Source: Ananas comosus
Taxonomy: Eukaryota; Streptophyta; Magnoliopsida; Poales; Bromeliaceae
Direction of reading: 5' to 3'
Assembly (NCBI RefSeq): GCF_001540865.1
Contig: NC_033626.1
Span: forward strand, 10,819,446 to 10,883,445
DNA length: 64,000 bases
The notes beneath the pieces are model-generated. The model saw only the letters and a program-made list of their open reading frames with translations. It made no database searches and was not told where the DNA came from. Numbering within the stretch: position 1 is the first letter of the stretch; every line of letters starts with the position of its first letter. Below, piece after piece: positions 26,150-37,119 of this stretch. The position numbers were made by a program, and so were the translations under genes.

Positions 26150-26193
26150 TTCATGGGAGCGGCGGAGAGGGGGAGAGAAGGAGCACTCGGCAT
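21327..26193 (-). CDS. TIC22: Tic22, chloroplast protein-import component
   Basis: Eight exons on the minus strand, all in phase 0: 26193-25747, 25629-25567, 24414-24340, 22236-22186, 21830-21771, 21682-21611, 21535-21500 and 21416-21327 (TGA). They give 297 residues, or 284 from the in-frame methionine at residue 14. Recognisable stretches are FIHHHLSRLGSDLSARVEEG, SNNEFVLISDP, LGLLCFRQEDAQ, VVPITLDQVYMLKVEGIAF, GFDGVPVFQSDLLVIKKKN and SGWDDLIFIPPGK, which follow the Tic22 family end to end. Tic22 sits in the chloroplast intermembrane space and helps pass preproteins from the outer (TOC) to the inner (TIC) translocon. The Ser/Pro-rich, Ala-rich N-terminus is a plausible targeting sequence. 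A Ser run is encoded by a TCG trinucleotide repeat near 26118-26150. Introns 2 and 3 account for most of the length. Confidence 0.93.
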
Positions 26194-26194
26194 T

Positions 26195-27038
26195 TCTTGG
26201 AGTTCTCTCTCGCGAGGTCTCGTTTTTTTCTTTTTTTCTTTTTTTTCTTCGTTTTTATTGTCGTGTCAGCTTTGTGTATCATGGCTTTGGATGCGGTTCC
26301 TTTTCTTCGGCGAGGTGTTCGTTTTGCTGGGTGAGGGGTTTGCGTCGGGCGCGGATCCTGTGCGGAACAGGATGCAGAATACTGCTGCAACCTGGTCAAG
26401 TGGATGACTTTTGGTTTGGATACCATATTAGAACAAAATTATCTTAAATTATCTTAATAATGATCATAGATAATAATTATTAACACCAAATTATTTTTTA
26501 ATTGAATTGAACACCGCAAGATGAAAAAGCAATGTTGGAACGGCATGGTTATTTTGCATCTTAACAGACCAGTATAATGCCGCTAAATTGCTAAATTTTT
26601 TTGTCTCCCTTAAAATTACTTTTTTCTGTAATCTTTGTCTATCTTATAATTATTTCATCTGTTCTGAAAAATAATTGTATTTTTCTACAACCAAGATTGA
26701 AGATTAAGGTCCTAGATGTACTCGTTTTCTTTTACTGGTGACTTTTTTAAGAGAAATTATTTTTCGCATGTTAAGTTTCTTCACTTTGCGGTCTATTATG
26801 ACCTTGCATTATTACAGGGAAGCGAATAATATCAACCAAAATTGATCCACATGTATCTCAACGTGTACGAGAAGCATCCTACTTAAAGATACATGTGTTA
26901 TAACTATTTAATGAGCAGGTGATTTTACTTAAAAGGATCGTTGATTTCTCCTTAGGCGAAACAACATTGACATATCTGAATGCTTAACAAGAGTTTATTT
27001 TCTGGTGAATCACCTTTTTTGGCCAAAAATTACTCACT
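26195..27038. other. Tic22 promoter side and intergenic spacer
   Basis: A pyrimidine-rich stretch just upstream of the Tic22 start (26220-26250) probably belongs to its 5' untranslated region or promoter. The rest is AT-rich, and I see no gene. Confidence 0.4.
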
Positions 27039-27054
27039 GCAAATTATATGTTCT

Positions 27055-28981
27055 TTTTTTTTGAGAGAGAGAGAAGATAGCATGCTACCGCTTCATTCAT
27101 TTAGAAAATGAATTTAGCTACAAAAGGAAGCAACAAAGGCCTTGCGATATGATACGAAAAAAAAAAAAAAGTCAACCAGGTTTACTACATGGTCCTCGGC
27201 ACCATAACTCCTTGAGGGATCTGATCTCAAACAGCAGGGACCCCATCGAGCGTTTTGTCTTTTCGAAAATTCTTCTGTTTCGCTCTAACCACAAAACCCA
27301 CCACATTGTGGATATAAGCACCATATCTCTTTCCCCCTGCACTCCCCGCTTATTACATGTCTCTTCCCAAATCTCAATAACAGACAAGCAAAAACGATAA
27401 CGACGTTTGTTTGAAAGAAGTCCTTCGACAAGAGCCGTGGTACTCGAACATTCAGCAAACAGGTGGTTGACACTCTCCCTGTACTCGTCACCACTCTAGC
27501 GGCCTCTTTAGGAGATTGTCCGCAGTGAGCACTTTGTTTTTCAGAACTAGCCACACGAAAATTTTGACTTTAAGTGGTGATCCCATCTTCCACATACAAT
27601 CATATCTTTTAACGGCTACTCCACTATCTTGAAGGAAAAGATACAATGATTTCACCAAAAATATTTCTGAAGGCGTCCACCTCCATCTAACGTCATCCGG
27701 ACAGTTAGTAAGGGCCAAGGCGTCGACCGAGTCCATAAATTGTTGTGCTAGGGTATTATCAGTTTGTGAAGTACAAGAGAACCCTGCCATTATTTTATGC
27801 CACCTCCACCCATTCCCATTCCAGCACTCATGTACTCTTAGATTTCTGCTAGTGACTTTGTCAAAGATTCCCAACTGACTAATGCGGAGGGAAAGGTGAT
27901 CACACCAGATGTCGTTCCAGAAATCTACCCTTTTTCCGTCACCGATTGAGAATGATATTCCACACTTGAAGATCTCTCTGGTCGTGAGAACACTCCACCA
28001 CCAGAACGAGAACGGTTTGAACGATTGACCTTCCAATAGTGGTTTCCTCCTATGGTAATATATTGCATTTAGAAGAGCACCCCACTGATGGTTTCTTTTG
28101 GCAAAGAACCTCCACCACCATTTAGCCACTAGTGCAATGTTCATGGTTTCAAGATCCTTGACCCCTAATCCTCCCTCATTTCTGCTCCTGCACACTGATT
28201 TCCACTGTACAAGGCATTGACCCCCCACGACTGTTGTAGTCCCCCTCCAGAAAAAAGCCCTTCTCAGTCCTTCAAGGCGACGCAAAACCCATTTTGGTGC
28301 TTTGAACACTGAGAAGAAGTATAACGGCAGATTCAAAAGGACCGAATTGACGAGTACCAGCCGACCTCCTTTCGAAAGGAGTTTAGATTGTCATCCTTCG
28401 ATCCTTTTCTCCATTTTACCTATAATGGCCCACCAGTCGTCCTTTTTCAAGCAGCCAATCTGCAATGGTAGTCCTAGATATCGCATCGGTAAGGCCCCTA
28501 ATTTACATCCCAGTATTATCGCAAATCTGCTGCCCAGGTTGGTATTCTCACCCATATAGAATAGTTCCGACTTACAGCGATTGATCTTTAATCCCGATGC
28601 CCATTCGAAGGCTTGCCAGATGAATAAGAGATTTCGTATCTGGTTTCTTTTGGCTTGACAAAAGAAAATAGTGTCATCAGCGTACTGTAGGATAGTTATC
28701 TTAGTGTTTTCATTCGGTCCTACACCTCTCAACAATCCATTTTGGGCAGCTCATTCTGTCATTCTAGCCAGCCCTTCCGCTACCAGTAGGAAGAGGTACG
28801 GGAATAAAGGATCACCCTGTCGCAGTCCCCGTTTGGTCTTAATCCATTTAGTCGGTTCTTTGTTGACCAAGACCGCTACTTTAGCCCTAGTAACGCATAG
28901 GTCGATCCACTCACACCATTTACGGCTTGCCCCAAGCCATACGAGCACTTTTCGTAGAAAAGCCCAACTCACTCGGCCGTA
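27055..28981 (-). mobile_element. 5'-truncated LINE with broken reverse transcriptase and zf-RVT domain
   Basis: Reading minus from 28972 there is reverse transcriptase sequence (GLRQGDPLFPYLF, then LQYADDTIFF with the catalytic YADD, then LKINRCKSELFY). A zf-RVT-type C-terminus follows (WRWTPSEIF, VKIFVWLVLKNKVLTADNL, WVLWLERNRRIFEKTKR). The frame is broken by in-frame TGA codons at 28751 and 28391 and by a frameshift near 27480. The endonuclease and the 5' half are missing. The 3' end has AATGAAGCGGTAGCATGCTA and a poly(A) at 27055. GCAAATTATATGTTCT at 27039-27054 is repeated at 28982-28997, the likely target-site duplication. This copy is dead. Confidence 0.9.
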
Positions 28982-29088
28982 GCAAATTATATGTTCTAAC
29001 TCACTCGGTCATAGCAGATGCGAAATCTCTTATTCATCTGGCAAATTATACGAGCACTTTTCGTAGAAAAGCCCAAATTATATGTTCT
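28982..29088. repeat. Patchwork of copied LINE and flank fragments
   Basis: This 107-bp stretch is assembled from pieces found nearby: the target-site word AAATTATATGTTCT (twice, at 28984 and 29075), AACTCACTCGG copied from about 28966, a reverse-complement copy of about 28616-28640 (CGAAATCTCTTATTCATCTGG) and a direct copy of 28941-28967 at 29049-29075. It looks like a complex LINE integration or break-repair scar. Confidence 0.8.
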
Positions 29089-29423
29089 AACATCACAAGA
29101 AACAGGGTGGGGAAATAATATTTAGTTTGAGGAAGCATCTAATTCATGAAAGGCACTTGATATTCTTATTCTTTCTTCCGATCACTGATGACCACATAAT
29201 CCATCTTTTCTTCCATTCTTCCATATTCTTAAGCTTAAAGGAAGAATGCTATTCCTTGGTCCAGAAAGTAACCTCAGAGAATTTGAAACCCCAAAATCTT
29301 TCTGTAACTATCAGGAATCTCGGCAACATATATAACACAAAAGATATCTACGTTTGTTTGTTCATAGAAAGTTTCTTGTTTGTAGCCGTTCGCGATTAGT
29401 TCCTACATCAAAGAAACCGAAAC

Positions 29424-29969
29424 ATGTCGCAGTTGAGAATTCTCAGTTTCAAGTACCATTTATCCAAGCTCCCATTGAAGCCCGTGAAGGGGCTATCCTT
29501 CAAAGACCGGCAATTCTCCGACATGTTGCTTACCTTCGAGCCGGACGTCGACGACATGAAGAAAGTGTTCGGGAAGATGGCGGGCCCAAACGGGAAGATC
29601 AGCACGAAGGATCTCAAGCGGCTGCTGCAGAAGCTGGGGAAGGCGCCCGATGAGGCGTGTCAGCTGGCCGGAGATATGGTGTGGGCTGCGGATACGAACA
29701 AAGACGGGTTCATAGATTTCAGCGAGTTCATGGAGGTGCACAAGAAGGGGGTGCGGATGAGCGACATCAAGCAGGCGTTCCTTATGTACGATCGCGACAG
29801 AGACGGGCGGATCAGCGCGGAGGAGCTGAGGGACATGTTGCTGAAGCTCGGGGAGAGCTACTGCTTGGCGCAGTGCGAGATGATGGTGAAGCGGGTGGAC
29901 AGAGACGGGGACGGCCTCGACATGCAGGACTTCATGGCCATGATGACCCGCCCACGGAAGAAGCCATGA
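29424..29969 (+). CDS. Calmodulin-like calcium-binding EF-hand protein
   Basis: A single exon of 181 residues with strongly GC-biased third positions, unlike the flanks. EF-hand 2 (AADTNKDGFIDFSEF, near residue 88) and EF-hand 3 (YDRDRDGRISAEEL, near residue 124) have canonical loops. EF-hand 1 (KMAGPNGKISTKDL) lacks the acidic residues at loop positions 1 and 3. EF-hand 4 (VDRDGDGLDMQDF) is one residue short and lacks the usual Ile, so it may not bind calcium normally. CML proteins sense calcium in the cytosol or nucleus and pass the signal to targets, which cannot be told here. The roughly 40-residue basic N-terminal extension has no clear signal. The upstream methionine is the first in frame. 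Confidence 0.88.
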   Translation: MSQLRILSFKYHLSKLPLKPVKGLSFKDRQFSDMLLTFEPDVDDMKKVFGKMAGPNGKISTKDLKRLLQKLGKAPDEACQLAGDMVWAADTNKDGFIDFSEFMEVHKKGVRMSDIKQAFLMYDRDRDGRISAEELRDMLLKLGESYCLAQCEMMVKRVDRDGDGLDMQDFMAMMTRPRKKP

Positions 29970-30782
29970 ATATCCCAGCAAAAGACTATGCCAAAACATG
30001 TTATGATACGTTCAGATTTTACATTAATTTGAGCGGTTTTTATGGTTGTCGTGCAGCATCCTGCTTTCCTGTTGTCACTCGGAATCTCCTCCGACTCTCT
30101 ATTATTATCATTAAGGAGAGCAAAACTTCTATTTCTTAGCTCAACATCCTTCATACTAACTAGAGCAAAAGAATTAGTAGATCTGTTCTGCTCAAAATAA
30201 GGTTGTGAACTTATAATCATGGAATCGACTCGATTATCAGATTATAAGTTCATTTCATATCGTACCAGACTGGAATAGAATTATGTACGTTCTTATTAGG
30301 AGAAAAACTATGTTTACATATGGATTCCTACGTCCGTACATTTTATTTAGAATTAGCAAATAATTTGGGTTCCATATTTACTTATTTGGGATTCTATTGA
30401 ATCAAGAAATATGTTTGATCGTACATCTTTTTGATATATATAAGGTATCCTCCGGATAATTCAAATCGAAGCAATTTGATGTCTGACTCAGGCCTATATG
30501 ACTGATTGATAGAAATACTCTAACACTTCACCTTTGTCATATATTCCATATATCACATTAGTTAATGCCATATTCATGGAATACGATTCACTAAGTAATT
30601 CAAATTTAACTAATTGATGCCATATTTTCTGCAATGAAAGAAAAGCTGCAGAGCATACGGATTCCAATTTCCTGAGCATTGTCTCAGTATGATAGTAGAA
30701 GATAAAACAGAAAATACATAGTAACCATAGCTCCATAAATTCATCAATTAAGGGCGAAAACATGATTTTGGTCTCTCTTTTC
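29970..30782. other. Convergent intergenic spacer
   Basis: This lies between the stop codons of the plus-strand CML gene and the minus-strand PLAC8 gene and should hold both 3' untranslated regions. I see no further gene. Confidence 0.5.
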
Positions 30783-31707
30783 TCATCTGATCATGCCTCC
30801 TGGGATGGCTGGGGCTCCGACGACTATGTTCCCCATTACACCGCGCTTCTGCCGATCCATATTAGCGTTCCAACCTTCATTTACAATACATACTAAATTA
30901 CATTAAACATCCTAATAATTTCGAAAAAAAAAAAGCTCATGGTTTGTTTTTTCTATTACTAGTAGTAATGAAATGGCTTGAAAATAAATAGTTGGTATAT
31001 TATCTAATTCACGGCGCTCATGTTGTTAATGATTTGGACCCTTCTTAAGAAAGGATGGCTTGTTCTTTCTCATCCAATTAACCTATGAATAGGAAAAGAA
31101 TTTCTTTTAGACTTGAAGAGAAAAAGAAATAAACACTAATTACGTTTTCGCTTTTTAACTGATTTAATAAAGTAGAATCTGGCCAATCTACGAACAAATT
31201 CTGCAAATATCTGTTTGATCATGTGAATCGCATCATTTACATAATTTTCGTGATAAATTCGTCTTATGCCAAGTTCTGTATTGTTTGTTTTTTAAACGAA
31301 GTTTTCATGCATGTAAAAAAGATATAGAAGTGGTCAGAGCATTGCTCGTAATTCTACCGATTAAGATGATTGATAAACAACAAAAAAATTAAAACTCGGA
31401 GATAAAATTTTTCTTACTTCTTTATCTTTTTTTTTTTAAAAAATTTTTTGGAAGGTTGTTGTCTCTCATTTAGCGGTGGTATATATACAGTAATCAATCA
31501 TAAGCCATGTCCAATAGTTTTTATCCATTGAAAAGTCTTAACTTTCATAATTTGTTATATTTGGCATAATTGTATTTTAAGTACAAAATATTTTATCTTA
31601 TTTCAAAAAAATGGTTTAGAGAACGAATATACTATGTCTATTTAGACATTTAATCAAACTTCTCAATTACCCAATACCTAAAAAATCCATAACGATGTCA
31701 AACAACG

Positions 31708-31741
<34 letters not shown>

Positions 31742-33640
31742 CAGGCTGCTGTGCTCATAGCGAGCACGGAGGCCTCCGTGCTCTGAGCCGTTTTCGATGA
31801 TGGAGTTTTCGAATCGCGATCGGCTCCGTTAAACTTGATCTAGCGTATTTTAATTTTCTAGAAAATAATTTTTGTGATTTTCGATATCATTTACCTAAGC
31901 AATCGAAAGGATTCAAAATCAATTAATTTTTAACGGCTGAAATAAATCCTTTAAAAAGTGTGATATAGTACTAAATTTTTCTATCAAAATATAGATCTTG
32001 TTGTAGATAGTATAGAAGAATTTTCTATCAAAATTCATCTGATTTGAATACTTCTACACACGTTAAACTGAAAACGGCAGACTATCAACACATAAAAATT
32101 ATGGATTTTGGAATCCTTGTAGATCACTAGGTAAATGATATCGAAAAATCGCAAAAAATATATTTCTAGAAACTTCAAATAGCATAGATCAAAGTCTAAC
32201 GAGCCGATCGCGATTCAAAATTCCATCATCAGAAAAGGCTCAGGAGCACAGAGCCTCCGTGCTCCCTGAACGCAGACAGCAGCCCTGCCTAATATTATAT
32301 ATATATATATAATATATTATATATATATATATATATAATAGATTAGCTACTATGCTCGAAAGATGGAGCCCTTCCGTGCTTTCCAGTCGTTTTCCATGTT
32401 GCGACGGTTCGAATCGTCAATCGGCTCCAATGAACTTGATCTAAGTATTTAAGTATCAAAAATAAATTTTGTAATTTTTCGATATGCATTTGCCTAGTGA
32501 ACTAAAGTTCAAATCAACGGCTGGAAAAAAAAACTTACAAAACGTATAATATGACATTAAAATTTATGATCAAGATATTGATCTTGTTTATAATATGTAA
32601 TAAGAATTTTCTATCAAAATTTCACGTGATTTTGATATTTCTATACCGTTAAACTTGCAAACACGGCTCAGCCACGCATTTAAAACTATTGATTTGAGCT
32701 CCTTCTGACACTAGGTCAAATGCTATTGAAAATCATATAAATTTATTTTCCCAAGTACTTCAATACTCAGATCAAAGTTAACGGAGCCGTAGTCGAACTA
32801 TTTGAAAATCGCAACATCGAAAACGACCTGACAAGCACGAGGCTCCGTGCTTCCAGAAGAGCATATAGCTCACTCATAATATATTAATATATATTATAAA
32901 GTCGCTACTATGCATCGTACACGAGCGCACCGTGCTACCAATTTTTTCGATGATGGCTTCCAAATCGACGATCGGCTTCCGTTAGACTTGATCTAACACT
33001 ATGAAAGTAATTTGAAACAAATTTCAGATTTTTTGAGAACCATCATTTGACTAGTGATCAACAGATTCAAATAGTGACAATTTTAAATGCCGATGCTGGT
33101 GGTTTGTGATTAAACCGGTGTAAAACAACCAAAATGCGATGAAAATTTTATAGAAAATTCTTATTCACTATAGTAGTAAGATCAGTATACTGATCTTGAA
33201 TTAAATCTTTAATATATTATTCATAGAATTTTTATTCTTCAGACCGTTCAAACTTTGACTACTTGGTTTGATAGTAAATAATCGAAAAAAAATTTTATAA
33301 GAATTTATTTCTAAGATAACTTTCAATAGTGTAGATAAACGCTAACGGACGCGATCGTCGATTTGGAAGCCGCACATCGAAAACAACTTGGTAGCGACGA
33401 GAGTACACTCATGTGCTAAACGTCTATAAGTATAGTTGTACCTAGTTCTATATAAATATACTACCAAGTTTCGCCGTTAGATCTACCTTTTGATGCATTT
33501 TCACCGTTATTCATACTATTTCAACCAACCACATCCACCACCTATGGGCCACATCATCCTACACAACACATCTCTTAATCCAATGGCCAAAAACTTGGTA
33601 GCATCAATGACTTGGTGCTATTAATAGCATAGTAGCCTAG

Positions 33641-33734
<94 letters not shown>

Positions 33735-36700
33735 GAGCTAGAATACTATCGGTAGCAAACGGGCTACGTTGCCACCCATTTGTTTTTTATGATGGAGCCT
33801 CCAAATCAACGATCGGCACCGTTGAACATGATCTATACTATTTGAAGTATCTAGAAATCAAATTTTATGTTTTTTCGATATTGTTCTCTTGTCCATCAAG
33901 TGGGCGTAAAAATGAACGGCTGAAAATGAATATCTTCTAAAAAGTGATGATAGAAATTTTGTAATCAAGATCACTATTATAGATCTTGTTCTAAATAGTT
34001 TAAAGAATTTTCTAACCAAAATTCAATTGATTTAGAAAGCTTTACATCGTTAAATGAGAAAACGCCTCATATCTACCATTAAAATTACAAATTTTGAAAT
34101 CCTTTTGAAATCCTTTGATCATTAGGTCAATGTTGTCGAAAAGATTTGAAATTTGGTTTCTAAACAGTTCAAGTGGTATAGATCATGTTCAACAGTACCG
34201 ATCGTCGATTTGAAGGCTCCATCATCGAAAATAAATGGGTGGCAACGGAGCCGTTTTGCTACTGATAGCATTCCAGCTCAACTCTATATATATATATATG
34301 CTACTATACTATCAATAGTACCAAGCTCTTGGTACTATTGAGTTTTCGACCGTTGGATGAATAGATGTGCGGTTAGGATGATAGCGGTCCCCGATTAAAT
34401 TGATAGTGGTCCCCTAGTGTTGAGTAGGTGGTTGGTTTAATAGTATAATCTAACGGGTGGGAATAACCAAAGGGTAGATCTAATGGTAGAAAACTCGATA
34501 ATACCAAGGCTTGGTACTATCGATAGTATAGTAGCCGGACTGTGTGTGTATATATATTAATATTAATATATACTTATAGTTAATAGAGAGAAGAGAGAGA
34601 GAGAGAGAGAGAAGAGAGAAGAGAGAGAGAGAGAGAGACGAGAGGCCCCTACTATGCTATCTGCAACACGGAGCCTTCCGTGCTTCCTACCGTTTTCGAC
34701 TGTTGCGATTTTCTGAGTATCGTCGATCGGCTCATGTAACTTGATTCTAGAGTATTTGGAGTACCTAGAAAATAAATTTTATATTTTTCGAGTATCATTT
34801 GCCTAGTGATCCGGACATGGGCTCAAAATCAAATAAATTTCAATGGCGCATAGTTGAGCCGTTTGCAGAGTTTAACGGTTAAAATATCCAAATCCTGTGA
34901 AAATTTTGATAGAAAATTCTTTATAGCAACTAGAAACAAGCATCAATATCTTGTGATTTAAAAATTTTAATGTCATATTAATTACATTTTATAAGATTTT
35001 ATTTTAGCCGTTGATTTATGAGCCCCTTCGTCACATAGGCAAATGATATACGTAAAAACATAAAATTTTTTTCTAGTATGTCAAAATACTCTAATCAAAT
35101 TTAACGGGAGCCGACGACGATTTGAAAGCCGCAAACATTCGAAAACATGAGCCTAGACAGCGGGAAGCTCCCGTGCTTCGATAGCATAAGAACCTTCGCT
35201 CATCTATGATCTAATATATATACTATATGTATATATATTATAATTGTATATATATATATATATATATTATAACATAGGCTATATGTATTAATAGCACCAA
35301 GATTGGTGCACAATTTAGCGCATTAGATTAGAGAATGCGGTTAGGATGATGTGGGCCCTATAGGGTTAATGGGTGTTTGTTGAATAGTAAAAAATGATCT
35401 ACGGTGAAAATGATCAAAAGGATAGATCTAACGCGGAAAACTTGTAGCACTAAGTGCTCGTGCTATTAATAGTATAGTAGTCGGACTCTATAATATAACT
35501 AGCTACTATGCTAATTAATACAACCAATCATTGGTGCCTACCAAGTTTTTAGCCATTAGATTAAGAGATGTCGGTTAGGATGATGTGGGTCCCTAGGGTT
35601 TGAGTGGTGGTTGTTGAATAGTATGATCTAACGGGTGAAAATGATCCAAAGGATGATCTACCACGGCGGAAAACTTGGTAGCACTAAGTGCTTCGGTATT
35701 AAAAGTATATGTAGTCGGACTCTATATACTTAACTAGGGCTGATAGCTAATTAATACAACCAAGTCATTGGTGCCCCAACCAATTTTTTAGCCAATTAAT
35801 TAAGAGATGTGCGGTTAGGAAGATGTGGCCTAGGGTTGAGTGGGTGGTTGGTTGATATTATCTAACGGGTGAAAAATGATCAAAAGGATAATCTAACGGC
35901 GGAAAACCTGGTAGCACAAAGTGCTTCGTCTATAATATATAGTAGTGGACTCTATATATATATCTAATATATATAATATATAATATATATATATAATATT
36001 ATATATATAGTAGGGCTACTATACTTTTATGAGTATTGAGCCCTTCGTACTCATAAGTTGTTTTTGATGATGGAGCTTCCGAATCGACGATCCACTCTGT
36101 TCAATATGATCTAGAGTATTTGAAACTTTTAGAAAATAAATTTCGTAATTTTTCGAAATCATAATAAAGCCCATCAAGCGGGCATAAAATGAACAGTCAA
36201 AATCGAATGGCGTCCTAAAAATGAATGATCGGATCCTTTAATTTATGATCGGAGTTATTGATCTTTATCTAGGTAGTGAATAAAATTTTCTATCAAAACT
36301 TCAACCTATTCCTATTCATTTACATCGTTAAACTAGCAAGTATCTTATACCGGCCGTTAAAAATTGTCAGTTTTGTGAGCTTTTGATCGCAAGGCAAATG
36401 ATGTCGAAAAATTATGAAATTTGATTTCTATAAGTTTTAAATATTCTAGATAATGTTTAACGGTGTGGATCGTCAATTTTGAAGCTTTGTCATAGAAAAC
36501 AACTTATGAGTACGAGGACGATCGTACTCAAAAGAATATAGACTGTATACTAGCCGGACTATATATATCTATATATATGGTGTGTGGAGAGCTAGATGCA
36601 GATATATACTGACCGATTCCCAGATCGAAGCCTCTGCTCTTGAGCTCTCTGTACTCCTGGCACAGCGCGCAGGTCTCGCAGCAGAAGTGAACGAGGCAGT

Positions 36701-37074
36701 CGGGGACGGGGCCGTCTTCTAAGTCGTACTGGCCGCGCATTTTCGACCGGTAGAAGCACGAGTATAGGCATGCCAGCCCCGTCAAGCACAGCAGCCCATA
36801 AGCCATCCCACCCTCCACACATGCTGCATGTTGCCATCAAATTAACAAAACTCATACATTGCCCAGCAAAGTGATACAATTTACAAAAAAAATTTTAGGA
36901 CTTGTTTGGCCCATCTAGGATTGTCATATATGAAATTTTATCCGAATTCAAATCCAAACAAAGTAGATTTATTCGATACTAAATGAATATAGTTTCAAAT
37001 ATGGATATTAAAAATGAAAGCTGACAGATTTGGATTCGGATATGGATTTTGATTGTACCCTATCCGACCCCGAA

Positions 37075-37119
<45 letters not shown>

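Noticed and set aside
25811..26447. Plus-strand and alternate-frame ORFs over Tic22 exon 1
   Set aside because: They are shadows of a GC-rich exon with trinucleotide repeats. Only the minus-strand frame matches Tic22 and splices correctly.
29493..29999. 168-codon minus-strand frame opposite the CML gene
   Set aside because: An antisense shadow of a GC-biased EF-hand gene, with no motif of its own.
31738..36560. CRISPR-like or satellite array
   Set aside because: The repeats are whole palindromic MITEs of two classes with irregular spacing and orientation, in a plant genome.
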